DNA of 64,000 bases from Subsaximicrobium wynnwilliamsii (GCF_007997225.1 NZ_VORM01000011.1:62001-126000), one strand, 5' to 3'; shown: positions 1-7,275, numbered from the stretch's first letter. Translations and numbers: made by a program. Notes: generated from the sequence alone by a model not told the origin.

Positions 1-1013
1 AGGTGTGCAAATTCTGAATTCAATGGTCCGATTTTTACGACTTTAGGCACAAAATCCACGCTTTGACCCACCAAGCGCTCCTCATATTGAATGGCAATAT
101 CCTGTTGCTTGGTATTTCGAATAATGACATCATAAAAACACTTCTCATTTCTAGGGATATCCAAATACGACGAAAAGTCGTTCGTTGAAACCTCGGGAGT
201 TGCTATGTGCTCCATGGCCACGAGCAAGGACTGGAAGATGAATTGCCTAGTGATTTCGCGCTGGTAATCTTGCTTAAACTGCCCAGCCTCAAACAAAATG
301 GTTGGCGCTAAAGCTTGAAAGGTGTCTCCAACACAATTGGCGTTATAGGCATCATCATACACACCCACTTGCCCTGGGATTTGCTGTTGAAGATTCGCAT
401 TCATTTGCGCAATGAGCGTCATGGCCTTTTTCCGGTTTGGAGTTAGGGAAATTTCGGCATCTTCCGCGGGAGACAAAAAAGACACTGTTGCCGATGCATT
501 GCAAGCTCCTGCCCCAAAAATGCTGCGTTGATCATGCAGGTTAAAGCAATAATCGGGCTTAAACCGATCAAAAACATCTCTTAGAATCCTGCTTTCTGGC
601 TGTGATAAGGCTTGCGCATCCCTATTTAAATCGATAGTGTTCGCATTGACTCTTGCATAGGCTTCGGCGCCATCGGGGTTTAAAATGGGAATGACCTTTA
701 TGGTGCAGCGACTTAAAATCTTGGCTGCAAATTCGTTCTCAGCACTCAAAACATTCAGCAAATCAATTACGGACTTTGTAGTCGTGCTTTCATTACCGTG
801 CATTTGGGACCACAAAAAAATCTTTGTGGAGCCAGAACCAATAGTGAGTGATATAATAACCCTGTGCTCAACCGAGACCCCTAAATGGTTCAATCTAATT
901 TTTGGCGACAGTTTATCGCGCCAAGTTTTTAAGGAGCTATTGTTAAGGTATCGCCCGAAAATCGAGGGCTCTTTATAACGCTCGAATAGGCTTTTTTGTT
1001 CGCTGATGTTCAT
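1..1013 (-). CDS. M14-family zinc carboxypeptidase (3' end outside the window)
   Basis: The frame opens with ATG at 1013 and stays open to base 1, so about 337 residues of the N-terminal part are present and the C-terminus is missing. The M14 zinc site is visible: HGNE (H72, E75) and the third ligand in NLHDQ (H160). Other M14 landmarks are the IPILNPDGAEAY motif near residue 109, LNRD with the substrate-binding Arg131, and an FEAGQ segment that should carry the catalytic Glu. No signal peptide is seen, so it is probably cytoplasmic, as in the succinylglutamate-desuccinylase-like M14 branch. It is transcribed away from the XRE regulator gene, and its upstream region carries a copy of the same operator. 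The family is secure; the substrate is not known. Confidence 0.85.
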   Translation of the reverse strand, partial: MNISEQKSLFERYKEPSIFGRYLNNSSLKTWRDKLSPKIRLNHLGVSVEHRVIISLTIGSGSTKIFLWSQMHGNESTTTKSVIDLLNVLSAENEFAAKILSRCTIKVIPILNPDGAEAYARVNANTIDLNRDAQALSQPESRILRDVFDRFKPDYCFNLHDQRSIFGAGACNASATVSFLSPAEDAEISLTPNRKKAMTLIAQMNANLQQQIPGQVGVYDDAYNANCVGDTFQALAPTILFEAGQFKQDYQREITRQFIFQSLLVAMEHIATPEVSTNDFSSYLDIPRNEKCFYDVIIRNTKQQDIAIQYEERLVGQSVDFVPKVVKIGPLNSEFAH

Positions 1014-1032
1014 CTATTATAATTAGTGTTGA

Positions 1033-1040
1033 CAAAGGTA
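1033..1040 (-). promoter_or_regulatory. -7 box of the M14 peptidase promoter
   Basis: On the minus strand the octamer reads TACCTTTG and fits the Bacteroidota TAnnTTTG box. It lies about 20 nt before the ATG at 1013. I see no TTG at the usual -33 spacing. The TTTAC/GTAAA inverted repeat at 1054-1066 lies where the upstream element would be. Confidence 0.5.
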
Positions 1041-1050
1041 AACAAACAGA

Positions 1051-1070
1051 TTGTTACATTTGTAAACAAT
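1051..1070. promoter_or_regulatory. Putative XRE operator upstream of the M14 gene
   Basis: The segment contains TTAC-ATTT-GTAAA, an inverted repeat almost identical to the one in the promoter of the XRE gene (1275-1288). A partial third copy (GTTTACATT) starts near 1096 and a fourth (GTTTACAATGTTATAC) lies next to the XRE start codon near 1310-1325. The repeated spacing and identity suggest binding by one regulator, most simply the adjacent XRE protein. Confidence 0.55.
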
Positions 1071-1254
1071 GAAAATCGCGATATTTTGCTGAATGGTTTA
1101 CATTATTCAACAGTGTGGCATTTGAAATAGGCGCTATTATAACAAATAAGTTTCTCAGAATAAATATAAGCACTATAAAATTAATAATCAATTTATTAAG
1201 TCAAAGCACATAAAGCTTAGGTTTTATCTTAATTTGATATTTTAAAGCTTTATG

Positions 1255-1288
1255 TTGGGCTTAATATTTAATTGTTTACATTTGTAAA
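1255..1288 (+). promoter_or_regulatory. Promoter of the XRE gene with overlapping operator
   Basis: TTG at 1255-1257 and TACATTTG at 1277-1284 are separated by 19 bp, a good match to the Bacteroidota -33/-7 promoter. The -7 box is embedded in the inverted repeat TTTAC-ATTT-GTAAA (1275-1288). Binding there would block RNA polymerase, so negative autoregulation is the simplest reading. Confidence 0.6.
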
Positions 1289-1326
1289 TGAATAAAAGCG
1301 CTTAGTCTTGTTTACAATGTTATACA

Positions 1327-1722
1327 ATGATAAATACCGAAGAATTTGTAATTAGACTTCAAAAAGTGATCGATCACTACGGTGAATCGGCCTCTTCCTT
1401 TGCAGAAAAAATCGGAGTGCAGCGCTCTAGCATTTCCCATATTCTTTCCGGAAGAAACAAGCCCAGTTTGGATTTTGTGCTGAAGGTGCTCGCCTCCTTT
1501 CCTGATGTTGAGTTGTATTGGTTATTGAATGGAAAAGGTCATTTCCCTTCCGAAGAAAAACATCCTGAAGTGGCAACGGTTTCAAAAGTCAGAACAACTA
1601 CTGAAAACGAAACAGGAGCCAAAACAGCGGTCAAAACTAATTTAGGCATACAGGATAAAAGCATTGAGCGCATCGTTATTTTCTACACAGACGGTAGTTT
1701 TAAAAATTTCGAGGATTCTTGA
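1327..1722 (+). CDS. XRE-family helix-turn-helix regulator
   Basis: This 131-residue protein has an N-terminal Cro/CI-type helix-turn-helix (about residues 5-62). The sequence ASSFAEKIGVQRSSISHIL covers helices 2-3, and SGRNKPSLDFVLKVL follows as is typical of XRE proteins. After residue 75 comes a polar linker, then a short hydrophobic C-terminus (IERIVIFYTDGSFKNF) that may mediate dimerisation. No peptidase or ligand domain is present. It is divergent from the M14 peptidase gene, and both upstream regions carry TTTAC-N4-GTAAA sites. It is probably a housekeeping-type flavobacterial XRE regulator rather than a phage repressor, since no phage genes are nearby. The regulated process is unknown. 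Confidence 0.85.
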   Translation: MINTEEFVIRLQKVIDHYGESASSFAEKIGVQRSSISHILSGRNKPSLDFVLKVLASFPDVELYWLLNGKGHFPSEEKHPEVATVSKVRTTTENETGAKTAVKTNLGIQDKSIERIVIFYTDGSFKNFEDS

Positions 1723-1774
1723 ATTTTATGATTTATTTGATTTTGCGTGATGGCATTAATCAGTAGGCATTTCG

Positions 1775-1782
1775 TAATTTTG
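1775..1782 (+). promoter_or_regulatory. -7 box upstream of the lipoprotein gene
   Basis: TAATTTTG matches TAnnTTTG. It lies 14 bp before the ATG at 1797, which implies a very short 5' leader, as is common in this phylum. No clear -33 TTG is seen. Confidence 0.45.
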
Positions 1783-1796
1783 CAAAAACCTTTTAC

Positions 1797-2186
1797 ATGC
1801 ACAAGTTTCTTATTTTCCTGCTTCCCCTTCTGTTTCTGAATTGTTATCAAGTGGAACGCAATTGCGCCGACTTCAAAACAGGCACCTTTGAGTTTAAATA
1901 CATGCTCGATGGCGTAGAGAAAACAGGCACATTCACAAGAACCGAAGACCTCAATATTGATTTTTATGAGAACAGGATTGATTCTGCGTCAGTCCGGTGG
2001 ATCAATGACTGCGAGTTTATTCAGAAGAAATTAAATCCGAAAAACCAAGCAGAGGAAAGAGCCATTCACATGAAAATCATTAGCACTTCTGAAGATCACT
2101 ATACATTTGAATACCAATTGGCCGTAAAAATGCCTTATAAGAAGCAACGCGTTGAAAAAGGTACCGCAACCAAACTAAACGATTGA
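1797..2186 (+). CDS. Small lipoprotein of unknown function
   Basis: The 129-residue product starts with a hydrophobic signal (residues 4-15) that ends in LFLNC, a good lipobox, so Cys16 should be lipidated and the protein anchored in an envelope membrane. The mature part begins with ERNCADFKTGTFEF and looks like a small beta-rich domain. Similar flavobacterial proteins have, as I recall, been mislabelled 'DNA topoisomerase IV' in databases; nothing here supports topoisomerase activity. It is followed at once by the remains of terC. Export and lipidation are well supported; the function is unknown. Confidence 0.75.
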   Translation: MHKFLIFLLPLLFLNCYQVERNCADFKTGTFEFKYMLDGVEKTGTFTRTEDLNIDFYENRIDSASVRWINDCEFIQKKLNPKNQAEERAIHMKIISTSEDHYTFEYQLAVKMPYKKQRVEKGTATKLND

Positions 2187-2187
2187 C

Positions 2188-2585
2188 ATGTGGGATTTCT
2201 TTTTGAGTAGTGAGGCCATTATGGCGCTACTTACCTTGACTTTTTTGGGATGACCAATGGTTTGCACCCAAATCACAATTACACTTTGGTGCTCATGATC
2301 ATTGCGGTTGTGATTTCCATCGTCATAATGATTGCTTTTGCAAACCCGATAAGACGTTTTATAGATAAAAACCCAAGCATTCAAATGTTGGGCTTGGCCT
2401 TTTTGATTTTGATCGGCTTTATGCTCATTACCGAAGCGGCTCACCTCTCCAACACTCAGTTTTTTGGCAATACCGTAGGCGCCATACCAAAAGGTTATCT
2501 GTATTTCGCGATTGCATTCTCACTTTTTGTGGAATTCCTGAACTTCAAGATGTCCGAGAAAAAGAGCAGCAAAAAAAAAGCATAG
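2188..2585 (+). pseudogene. TerC-family membrane protein gene with internal deletion
   Basis: ATG at 2188 starts a 21-codon frame with a TerC-like N-terminus (MWDFFLSSEAIMALLTLTFL) that ends in TGA at 2251. In another frame, from about 2250, the sequence continues as the last 110 residues of a TerC protein: MTNGLHPNHNYTLVLMIIAV, then FANPIRRFIDKNPSIQML, then IPKGYLYFAIAFSLFVEFLN. TerC proteins are normally about 250-270 residues, so roughly 130-140 internal residues are missing and the two ends are out of frame. The junction lies in TTTTTTGGGATGACC. The surviving C-terminal part holds three membrane helices. An expressed C-terminal fragment from the internal ATG at 2250 is possible but unlikely to keep the family's transport role. 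Confidence 0.8.
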
Positions 2586-2705
2586 GTGTATTGGCTATGA
2601 TTAGTTGAGTGTGCAGCTTTGATAAGGCAATTGCTTTGCTTAGGGAGAAGTCCTCTATGTTTGTTGACTTCCAATTTATAATGGCTGTTTTGTAAGGACT
2701 ACGCC

Positions 2706-3029
2706 TTAATCAACGAAGGTTTCTCGGATAATAGCCTTGCATTTTTGTATTTCTGATTTCGATAACCGGTCAAAACTTTTTAGTATGCGTGACTTGTCAA
2801 TCGTACGAATTTGATCGATCGCAATCATGCCCTTTTTGTCCTTATGCTTAACCGCAATTCGTGTGGGGTACTTTTTCAAATTGGTCGTCATGGGTGCAAC
2901 GACAATGGTGTTTAGAAACCTGTTTATTTCATTGGGTGATATGATTACATAAGGACGCGTTTTCTTGATTTCACTACCTATCGTAGGGTTGAGATTTACA
3001 AGGATGATGGAGTATTGTTTTAATTCCAT
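2706..3029 (-). CDS. mazF: MazF/PemK-type endoribonuclease toxin
   Basis: The 107-residue product has the MazF fold signatures: an N-terminal QYSIILVNLNPTIGSEIKKT (the G-E-K/R strand and loop), RPYVIISPNEINR, the IVVAPMTTNLKKYPTRI core and a C-terminal IDQIRTIDKSR. MazF toxins cut mRNA at short specific sequences and are neutralised by MazE. The start codon overlaps the 3' end of the upstream antitoxin gene by 10 bp, the normal arrangement for translational coupling. The protein is full length for the family. It lies at the edge of a variable region next to restriction genes, so it may stabilise that region or act in phage defence. Confidence 0.9.
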   Translation of the reverse strand: MELKQYSIILVNLNPTIGSEIKKTRPYVIISPNEINRFLNTIVVAPMTTNLKKYPTRIAVKHKDKKGMIAIDQIRTIDKSRILKSFDRLSKSEIQKCKAIIRETFVD

Positions 3030-3265
3030 TCCTCAAAATCTTCATCTTCGAATACGTCATTGAATAATAACTGGTCGTCGTTATTTTTTCGCATTTTTTC
3101 GAAGGCTTTCTCCCAATTTTTTCTTGGGCTGTCGATTGGCTTTAGTATAATCCGATCTTTTTCCAATATCATTTCGACTTTGTCCGTAATATTATACGTT
3201 TCCAAAATGGTTTTGCTTAAGCGCAAGCCTTTTGAAGTTCCTATTTTGATAATTGCTGTTTCCAT
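3020..3265 (-). CDS. mazE: MazE-type antitoxin, AbrB-like
   Basis: This 81-residue protein has an N-terminal swapped-hairpin DNA-binding domain: METAIIKIGTSKGLRLSKTI, then a second strand pair with VEMILEKDRIILKP. The C-terminal third (WEKAFEKMRKNNDDQLLFND to EEWN) is acidic and should wrap the toxin. Antitoxins of this type bind their own promoter with the toxin. The gene precedes mazF and overlaps it by 10 bp. Both genes are AT-rich like their surroundings and show no sign of decay. Confidence 0.88.
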   Translation of the reverse strand: METAIIKIGTSKGLRLSKTILETYNITDKVEMILEKDRIILKPIDSPRKNWEKAFEKMRKNNDDQLLFNDVFEDEDFEEWN

Positions 3266-3577
3266 AACTATTTTTTGTGGTCAAAAAGTGCTTGCAATTT
3301 ACTGAATCTGCAAGTTTTTTTTATCAATGGCAACGGATTTGCATAAAATTAGTTGTGTGATTCAGCATGTAATTTGGCAAATAAGATGGTTCGAATAGAG
3401 AATCTGCGATGATTTTCGCAAGTAATTAAGAAGCAATTAATTATATACATTTATATAAGCTGCCTTTTCTTTGACGTTAACTTGCTACCTTTGGCAAAGA
3501 CATACTCTTTTACAGTTTTGGTTTAGCGTAGATGGTGCGACTGGAAATGTGTATTTCTTTCAGCGTTGGGAATTCCG
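3266..3577. other. Intergenic region between mazE and the MvaI-type remnant
   Basis: About 310 bp with no supportable gene. It contains AGCAATTAATTATA (3432-3445), shared with 6068-6081. On the minus strand, 3510-3589 stays open for about 26 codons (reading FNGITEFPTLKEIHISSR) but is preceded by a stop and has no start, so it may be a fossil of a lost gene. Confidence 0.4.
3432..3445 (+). repeat. Short shared intergenic motif, copy 1
   Basis: AGCAATTAATTATA is identical to 6068-6081, in the same orientation. The two copies enclose the restriction-modification remnants. I recall this string as the edge of a widespread flavobacterial intergenic palindrome, which I cannot check here. Confidence 0.4.
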
Positions 3578-4261
3578 TTATGCCATTAAATTGTAATTCT
3601 CACTCGGTGGAAACAATAAATCTAGACAATTTGCATTGAGTTTAAAATTACAACCTTTGTCTATGACCTTACCACTTGGCATTCTCTTAATTGGATAATC
3701 CATTGTTATAGCTCCAGTTTCTACTAGAATTTCAAATTTATCAACCATTGGATTTCTTGTGTGTTCTACCTCGATGAAATGGAAATATTCGTTGTTATCT
3801 TCAATCTTACTTTCTGCTTTAATCCAAAAAGTCTCTTTATGTTTTTTTAATAAGGCCTTGCGCAGCGTTTCTAGTTCCCAAACTAGAAAATCGCCAATTT
3901 CTGGTTTATCGGAATTCTCAACAAGCCAGTCTTTTTTATCCTCAATTCTTAATATTAAACCTTGTACATTTCTCCCAGTTCCTCGCATTGTGTTATATAA
4001 ACGGAAAATACCTTTTTCCCAATATCCGAAAGTATCTAAAATTTCGACTCTTGATTTGAATTTGCTTAAATTCCAATTCGGTGTTTTACCAAACAATCCT
4101 TTTCTGTTATTCCTAGCATCTCTAAAAGATTTAAGTTCGATTCCTTTATAATCTGGTGCTTTAGAAGAATTCATTTCAATTCCAAGTAAGGATTCTATAG
4201 TTCTTCCGATTCCCGTATCTGAATTGAACTCAGATTTAGTTAATAATAATTTGGGCGTTAC
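3578..4261 (-). pseudogene. MvaI/BcnI-type restriction endonuclease, 5' truncated
   Basis: From the ATG at 4174 the frame gives 198 residues, but homology-like sequence continues upstream of that ATG without a start: FNSDTGIGRTIESLLGIEMN followed by SSKAPDYKGIELKSFR. The SDTGIG..TLE..LG and apDykGIELK elements are the family's N-terminal active-site region (GIELK provides the PD-(D/E)xK E and K), so Met at 4174 is internal. The upstream frame ends at a TAG (4262-4264) inside the structured element at 4253-4334. The element therefore appears to have replaced the true 5' end. The C-terminus (NANCLDLLFPPSENYNLMA) looks complete. Relatives cut CC(W/S)GG-type sites. A shortened protein lacking the first segment is probably inactive. 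Confidence 0.72.
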
Positions 4262-4334
4262 CTAAGGGTCGGGCTATCCGCTACAAGTCCTCGCTCGTGC
4301 CTCGCTGTGGGCTTTCCACTTCTATCCCTAACGC
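4253..4334. repeat. 82-bp imperfect palindromic intergenic element
   Basis: The ends are inverted (GCGTTA at 4255-4260, TAACGC at 4329-4334). Inside are GGGTCGGGCTATCCGCTACAA near the left and TTTCCACTTCTATCCCTAAC near the right, with a GC-rich middle that includes GTGGGCTTTCCAC. The layout (short terminal arms, conserved flanks, variable centre) recalls integron attC sites, but the GTTRRRY and RYYYAAC cores do not match. It sits between the truncated endonuclease and mrr. Confidence 0.6.
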
Positions 4335-4345
4335 AAAAGAACTCG

Positions 4346-5152
4346 TTAGAAATTCTTAAACCAGTCTTCGTCAATTGTAACCTCTTCTTTAAACTCAACA
4401 GAAACTCCAAGTCCAAGTTCTTTGAGCTTTTCAACTAATAAATCTCCATCAATCAAATCTATTACAGGCGCCCCATCTCTTGACGCTTCAGCTATTGCAT
4501 CTCTTGTAAACATACCAGTAGTGATAAATAATCCTTTATCAGTTCTTCCTACCATTGCACCACGAAAATCTCGCATATCTTTTGCGCCAACTTTTCCCTT
4601 ATATCTTTTACATTGGAAAATAATATGAAAGCTTAAAATGCCATTTATTTTTGCTATACCAACTCCATCAATACCACCATCTCCTGTTCTTCCTTTAACT
4701 TCAACTTGCGAAAATCCTTTCTCTCTTAATATTCTTTGCACCAAACGCTCAAATGCATTTGGGGAAAGATTATCTGAAATCACATTTAATAATTTCTGTC
4801 TCCACTCTTCATCATCAGTAATTTCTTCATCTATTTTTTTTGCTAAACTTTTATCAAAAGCTATTTTATATTTTGGTAAATTTATTTCTTGGTTCGCTTT
4901 AATAGCCCAAACACCCCGTTTTGAGTTTTCAATTGATCCTTGGTTTTTAAGCATTGTTCTAACCCAAGCCATTTGATATTCAAATTCGGTTTGGTTAGTA
5001 TTTTTATGCATTTTATTTAATAGCTCTTCTGGTAATTGAAGAATATCTATTACTTTATTGTTAATTTCATCATTCGATCCAGAGCCACCTAATTCGGTTA
5101 AGGCTTGTATCGTATAATTAAAAAAATATTCTCTTTTTGGAAATGATTTCAT
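4346..5152 (-). CDS. Mrr-type restriction endonuclease
   Basis: The 268-residue product starts at ATG 5152; the upstream TTG would add only three residues. Residues about 10-95 form the winged-helix Mrr_N region (FFNYTIQALTELGGSGSNDE, then AWVRTMLKNQGSIENSKRGVW). Residues about 150-260 are the Mrr catalytic domain: SPNAFERLVQRILREKGF, the GRTGDGGIDG motif with the catalytic Asp, and FQCKRYKGKVG with the Q-x-K half of the PD-(D/E)xK site. Length and motifs are complete. Mrr enzymes are type IV nucleases that cut foreign methylated DNA or stand beside type I/II systems. Here it lies on the same strand as remnants of an MvaI-type endonuclease and a C5 methyltransferase and is the only apparently intact restriction gene. 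Confidence 0.88.
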   Translation of the reverse strand: MKSFPKREYFFNYTIQALTELGGSGSNDEINNKVIDILQLPEELLNKMHKNTNQTEFEYQMAWVRTMLKNQGSIENSKRGVWAIKANQEINLPKYKIAFDKSLAKKIDEEITDDEEWRQKLLNVISDNLSPNAFERLVQRILREKGFSQVEVKGRTGDGGIDGVGIAKINGILSFHIIFQCKRYKGKVGAKDMRDFRGAMVGRTDKGLFITTGMFTRDAIAEASRDGAPVIDLIDGDLLVEKLKELGLGVSVEFKEEVTIDEDWFKNF

Positions 5153-5179
5153 ACTTTGCAATATACAATTTTAACGAAA

Positions 5180-5434
5180 ATGTTAGTAAAAAATTTAGAA
5201 CATCTGAAAGAGCTTGCAAATAATGAGAAGGGAGATTTGGAAGATTTTTACGTTTCATTGGCTGGCGGTATAGTCAAAAGCGGTAAAAGAATCTTTTATG
5301 ATAAAGAGTTTGATTCATTTTCACTTGTTAATGAAGTGGATGATTCATTTCAGTCATTTGATTCGTCAGAAATTGGGGAAGTAACTAATTTGCTTGAAGC
5401 TATAAGTAAAAACGCATTATTTAAAGATTTATAA
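5180..5434 (+). CDS. Small hypothetical protein, divergent from mrr
   Basis: I chose ATG 5180 over the TTG at 5156 because it leaves the mrr start free. The product is 84 residues, acidic, and begins VKNLEHLKELANNEKGDLED. It contains a likely beta-hairpin (IVKSGKRIFYDKEFDSFSLV) followed by DSFQSFDSSEIGEVTNLLEA. No signal peptide or membrane segment is seen. I do not recognise a named family, though proteins of this kind are common in flavobacterial accessory regions. It is convergent with the methyltransferase fragment, overlapping it by 6 bp. It could belong with mrr as an immunity or regulatory partner, but nothing in the sequence proves that. Confidence 0.55.
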   Translation: MLVKNLEHLKELANNEKGDLEDFYVSLAGGIVKSGKRIFYDKEFDSFSLVNEVDDSFQSFDSSEIGEVTNLLEAISKNALFKDL

Positions 5435-5941
5435 GTTTATAAGAATTTCTAACCCAATAGCTCTTGCCATTAAAGGCGGAAAACTATTTACAACTAAATC
5501 CGAACAAGTTAGATTTTGATGTTTCAATCCACCTTTATTATTACCTTGAAACACGAAAGAGTCGTCAAAATATTGCAAACGTGACATCTCTCTTACTGTC
5601 AAAGCTCTTGGCGAATTATAATGAATGTAATCGTCTGCAATAGTCATTATGGTAGAGCTTTGTTCGTCTGGTTTTAAAACATTGTAGTTTCGTTTGTTTG
5701 TTGAAAGACCTAAAACTGTTGCAAGTGATGAAAAAAAGTAATTATAAAATTTTAATTCTGACTCTTCTAATATTAGTAAGGCAGCGGATAGAGCTGTGAA
5801 GAAGCGAAATAATTCTCGAAAGTAATTAAAAGTTAGCGAAATCATAATTGCAGAAAATAAACCTGAAACTATGCCAATCCAAAATCTTTGTCTTCCAATA
5901 TTTTGAACCGATATTTTTTCTTTGGTAAATTTTCTTGTCAC
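5429..5941 (-). pseudogene. Chimera: membrane-protein N-terminus fused to C5 cytosine methyltransferase C-terminus
   Basis: The 170-codon frame starts with GTG at 5941. Residues 1-80 resemble a small membrane protein with hydrophobic stretches (FWIGIVSGLFSAIMISLTF and FFSSLATVLGLS). From about residue 84 the sequence changes to the end of a Dcm-type methyltransferase: DEQSSTIMTIADDYIHYNSP, then motif IX RALTVREMSRLQYFDDSFVF, then motif X as LVVNSFPPLMARAIG. The catalytic PCQ and ENV motifs and the SAM-binding motif are absent, so it cannot methylate DNA. The join is in frame, probably by chance. With the truncated MvaI-type endonuclease it marks a destroyed restriction-modification system. 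Confidence 0.78.
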
Positions 5942-6067
5942 TTACGTATTCTTATTTTAATGTGTTACAATGCTCTTGTGTATGGTTAGTTACGTTTTCT
6001 CAAGGCACTAATTTATTAAACAAAACATACTTTCGTGAACGGGATATATTCTCAAAGAACAAGTAGC

Positions 6068-6081
6068 AGCAATTAATTATA
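6068..6081 (+). repeat. Short shared intergenic motif, copy 2
   Basis: AGCAATTAATTATA is identical to 3432-3445. It is followed by CGCGTATTGTGCGTTCG. The 160 bp between 5942 and 6100 hold no gene that I can support. Confidence 0.4.
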
Positions 6082-6100
6082 CGCGTATTGTGCGTTCGTT

Positions 6101-6628
6101 TTATTTCATTAAATAATCCAATATTTCAAATTTCTTAAGTCCAAATAGAATAGCTAACAGCCAATAAATAACTAGAAATATTCTTACTGCTACTTTTTCA
6201 GGTAAAACTCCAAAAAATTCCATTAAATATTGAGGAAACTTTACAATAAAGTCAATCCAAAAAATTGGATTAAAAGATTCTTTAAACCGCTTTCTAAAAA
6301 CACCGATTGCTTCATTGAATCGCATTCTAATACTTCCGACAATATCAACTCTTCTGTTTGTTAAATTATCAAATCCAGAAACTTGCATATTTGCAAAATT
6401 TCCGTATCCTAAAGACTCTTGGTGTATTATGGAGAAATCTTTCAGTCCAGCGTCTTTTAAAAGAGATATAATTTCTTGTTTGTATTGAGCAAACTCTAAT
6501 GCATTTGTTTGAAGATATTCTTGATACTTTTTAAATAACTTCTGAATTCTCTTGTACTTATAAAAATTGGTTATAAATCTAATAAGCATTACCGTAGCTA
6601 AAAATCCAATGATATAGTACAAATTCAT
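6101..6628 (-). CDS. Hypothetical membrane protein
   Basis: The 175-residue product has one membrane helix at the N-terminus (about 3-19, YYIIGFLATVMLIRFI) and another near the C-terminus (about 145-165, VRIFLVIYWLLAILFGL). Between them lies a charged, partly helical region (KYKRIQKLFKKYQEYLQTN) and a GYGNFANMQVSGFDNL segment. I recognise no family. The start codon directly follows the stop of the upstream gene (6629-6631), so the two are almost certainly cotranscribed. The very AT-rich composition fits the surrounding accessory region. Confidence 0.6.
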   Translation of the reverse strand: MNLYYIIGFLATVMLIRFITNFYKYKRIQKLFKKYQEYLQTNALEFAQYKQEIISLLKDAGLKDFSIIHQESLGYGNFANMQVSGFDNLTNRRVDIVGSIRMRFNEAIGVFRKRFKESFNPIFWIDFIVKFPQYLMEFFGVLPEKVAVRIFLVIYWLLAILFGLKKFEILDYLMK

Positions 6629-7111
6629 TTATTTTAATTTACTCAATTCATTTAATTTAATTAGTTCCAAATCTTCATTATTGAAAGCTGTCCATTTGCC
6701 AGAATTATAGTCTTTAGAGTAAAGTCCGTTTTCGATTAAATATTTATATTTGTTTTCAACTTTTTCAATCAATTCTTTAATTGTTTTTGCTTTTGCTAGT
6801 TCATTATCGTTCAAAATTAAGGAGTCAAATCTTTTTAAGGTATTTATATATGCATACTCGGGTTTATGAGTACCAACGACATATTCATCTAAATCTCCAC
6901 AATTGCTAATTATAAAATCAGAATCCGATTCATTGATTTCATTGAGCAGAGATTTAATTGTCGTTCTTCTCGTTAATCTTTCTGCTCCAACTAAAAATGG
7001 AACTGTTAAACCATATCTTCCTTTTTCGTTACACCAAAAATCAATTAAGTTTTTCCAAATCATATTAAATAATTCGTATTTTTTTATTGACGTACAACTA
7101 GTTATATCCAT
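6629..7111 (-). CDS. Hypothetical cytoplasmic protein
   Basis: This 160-residue protein starts at ATG 7111 and is read before the membrane protein, with no gap between stop and next start. It has no signal peptide or membrane segment. Its features are a WKNLIDFWCNEKGRYGL stretch, a VPFLVGAERLTRRTTIKSLL segment and a C-terminal helical part rich in Glu, Lys and Asn (LAKAKTIKELIEKVENKYKY). No known motif is recognisable. The pair 6629-7111/6101-6628 may be an orphan two-gene system. It is a plausible candidate for a defence or toxin-immunity pair only because of its neighbours. Confidence 0.55.
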   Translation of the reverse strand: MDITSCTSIKKYELFNMIWKNLIDFWCNEKGRYGLTVPFLVGAERLTRRTTIKSLLNEINESDSDFIISNCGDLDEYVVGTHKPEYAYINTLKRFDSLILNDNELAKAKTIKELIEKVENKYKYLIENGLYSKDYNSGKWTAFNNEDLELIKLNELSKLK

Positions 7112-7275
7112 ACAAATATTTACCTCGAACTAAAAGCTATTCCCAATGCATCCTCAATCAAAACCTTTTGCAGTCAACCAACTACAATAAGCCAATCCAA
7201 AATTTTTTTTACTACCACCAGGCCACTGGATCACAAGCAAAATTGTTACCCTTAACAGCAAAACAACCGGCCAGC

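Noticed and set aside
3510-3589. Short minus-strand frame ending ISSRTIYAKPKL
   Set aside because: A stop lies directly upstream and no start is present. It may be a fossil but is too short to name.
4253-4334. True integron attC site
   Set aside because: The GTTRRRY and RYYYAAC core boxes do not fit and no integron integrase is seen; kept only as an attC-like repeat.
4345-5453. GTTAGAAATTCTTA at 4345-4358 and its inverse at 5440-5453 as the ends of an inserted or inverted block
   Set aside because: The 14-mer is AT-rich and nearly self-complementary, and both copies lie at natural gene ends. Chance is a fair explanation.
5429-5941. Functional C5 cytosine methyltransferase
   Set aside because: Only motifs IX-X remain; the SAM-binding and catalytic PCQ/ENV motifs are missing.
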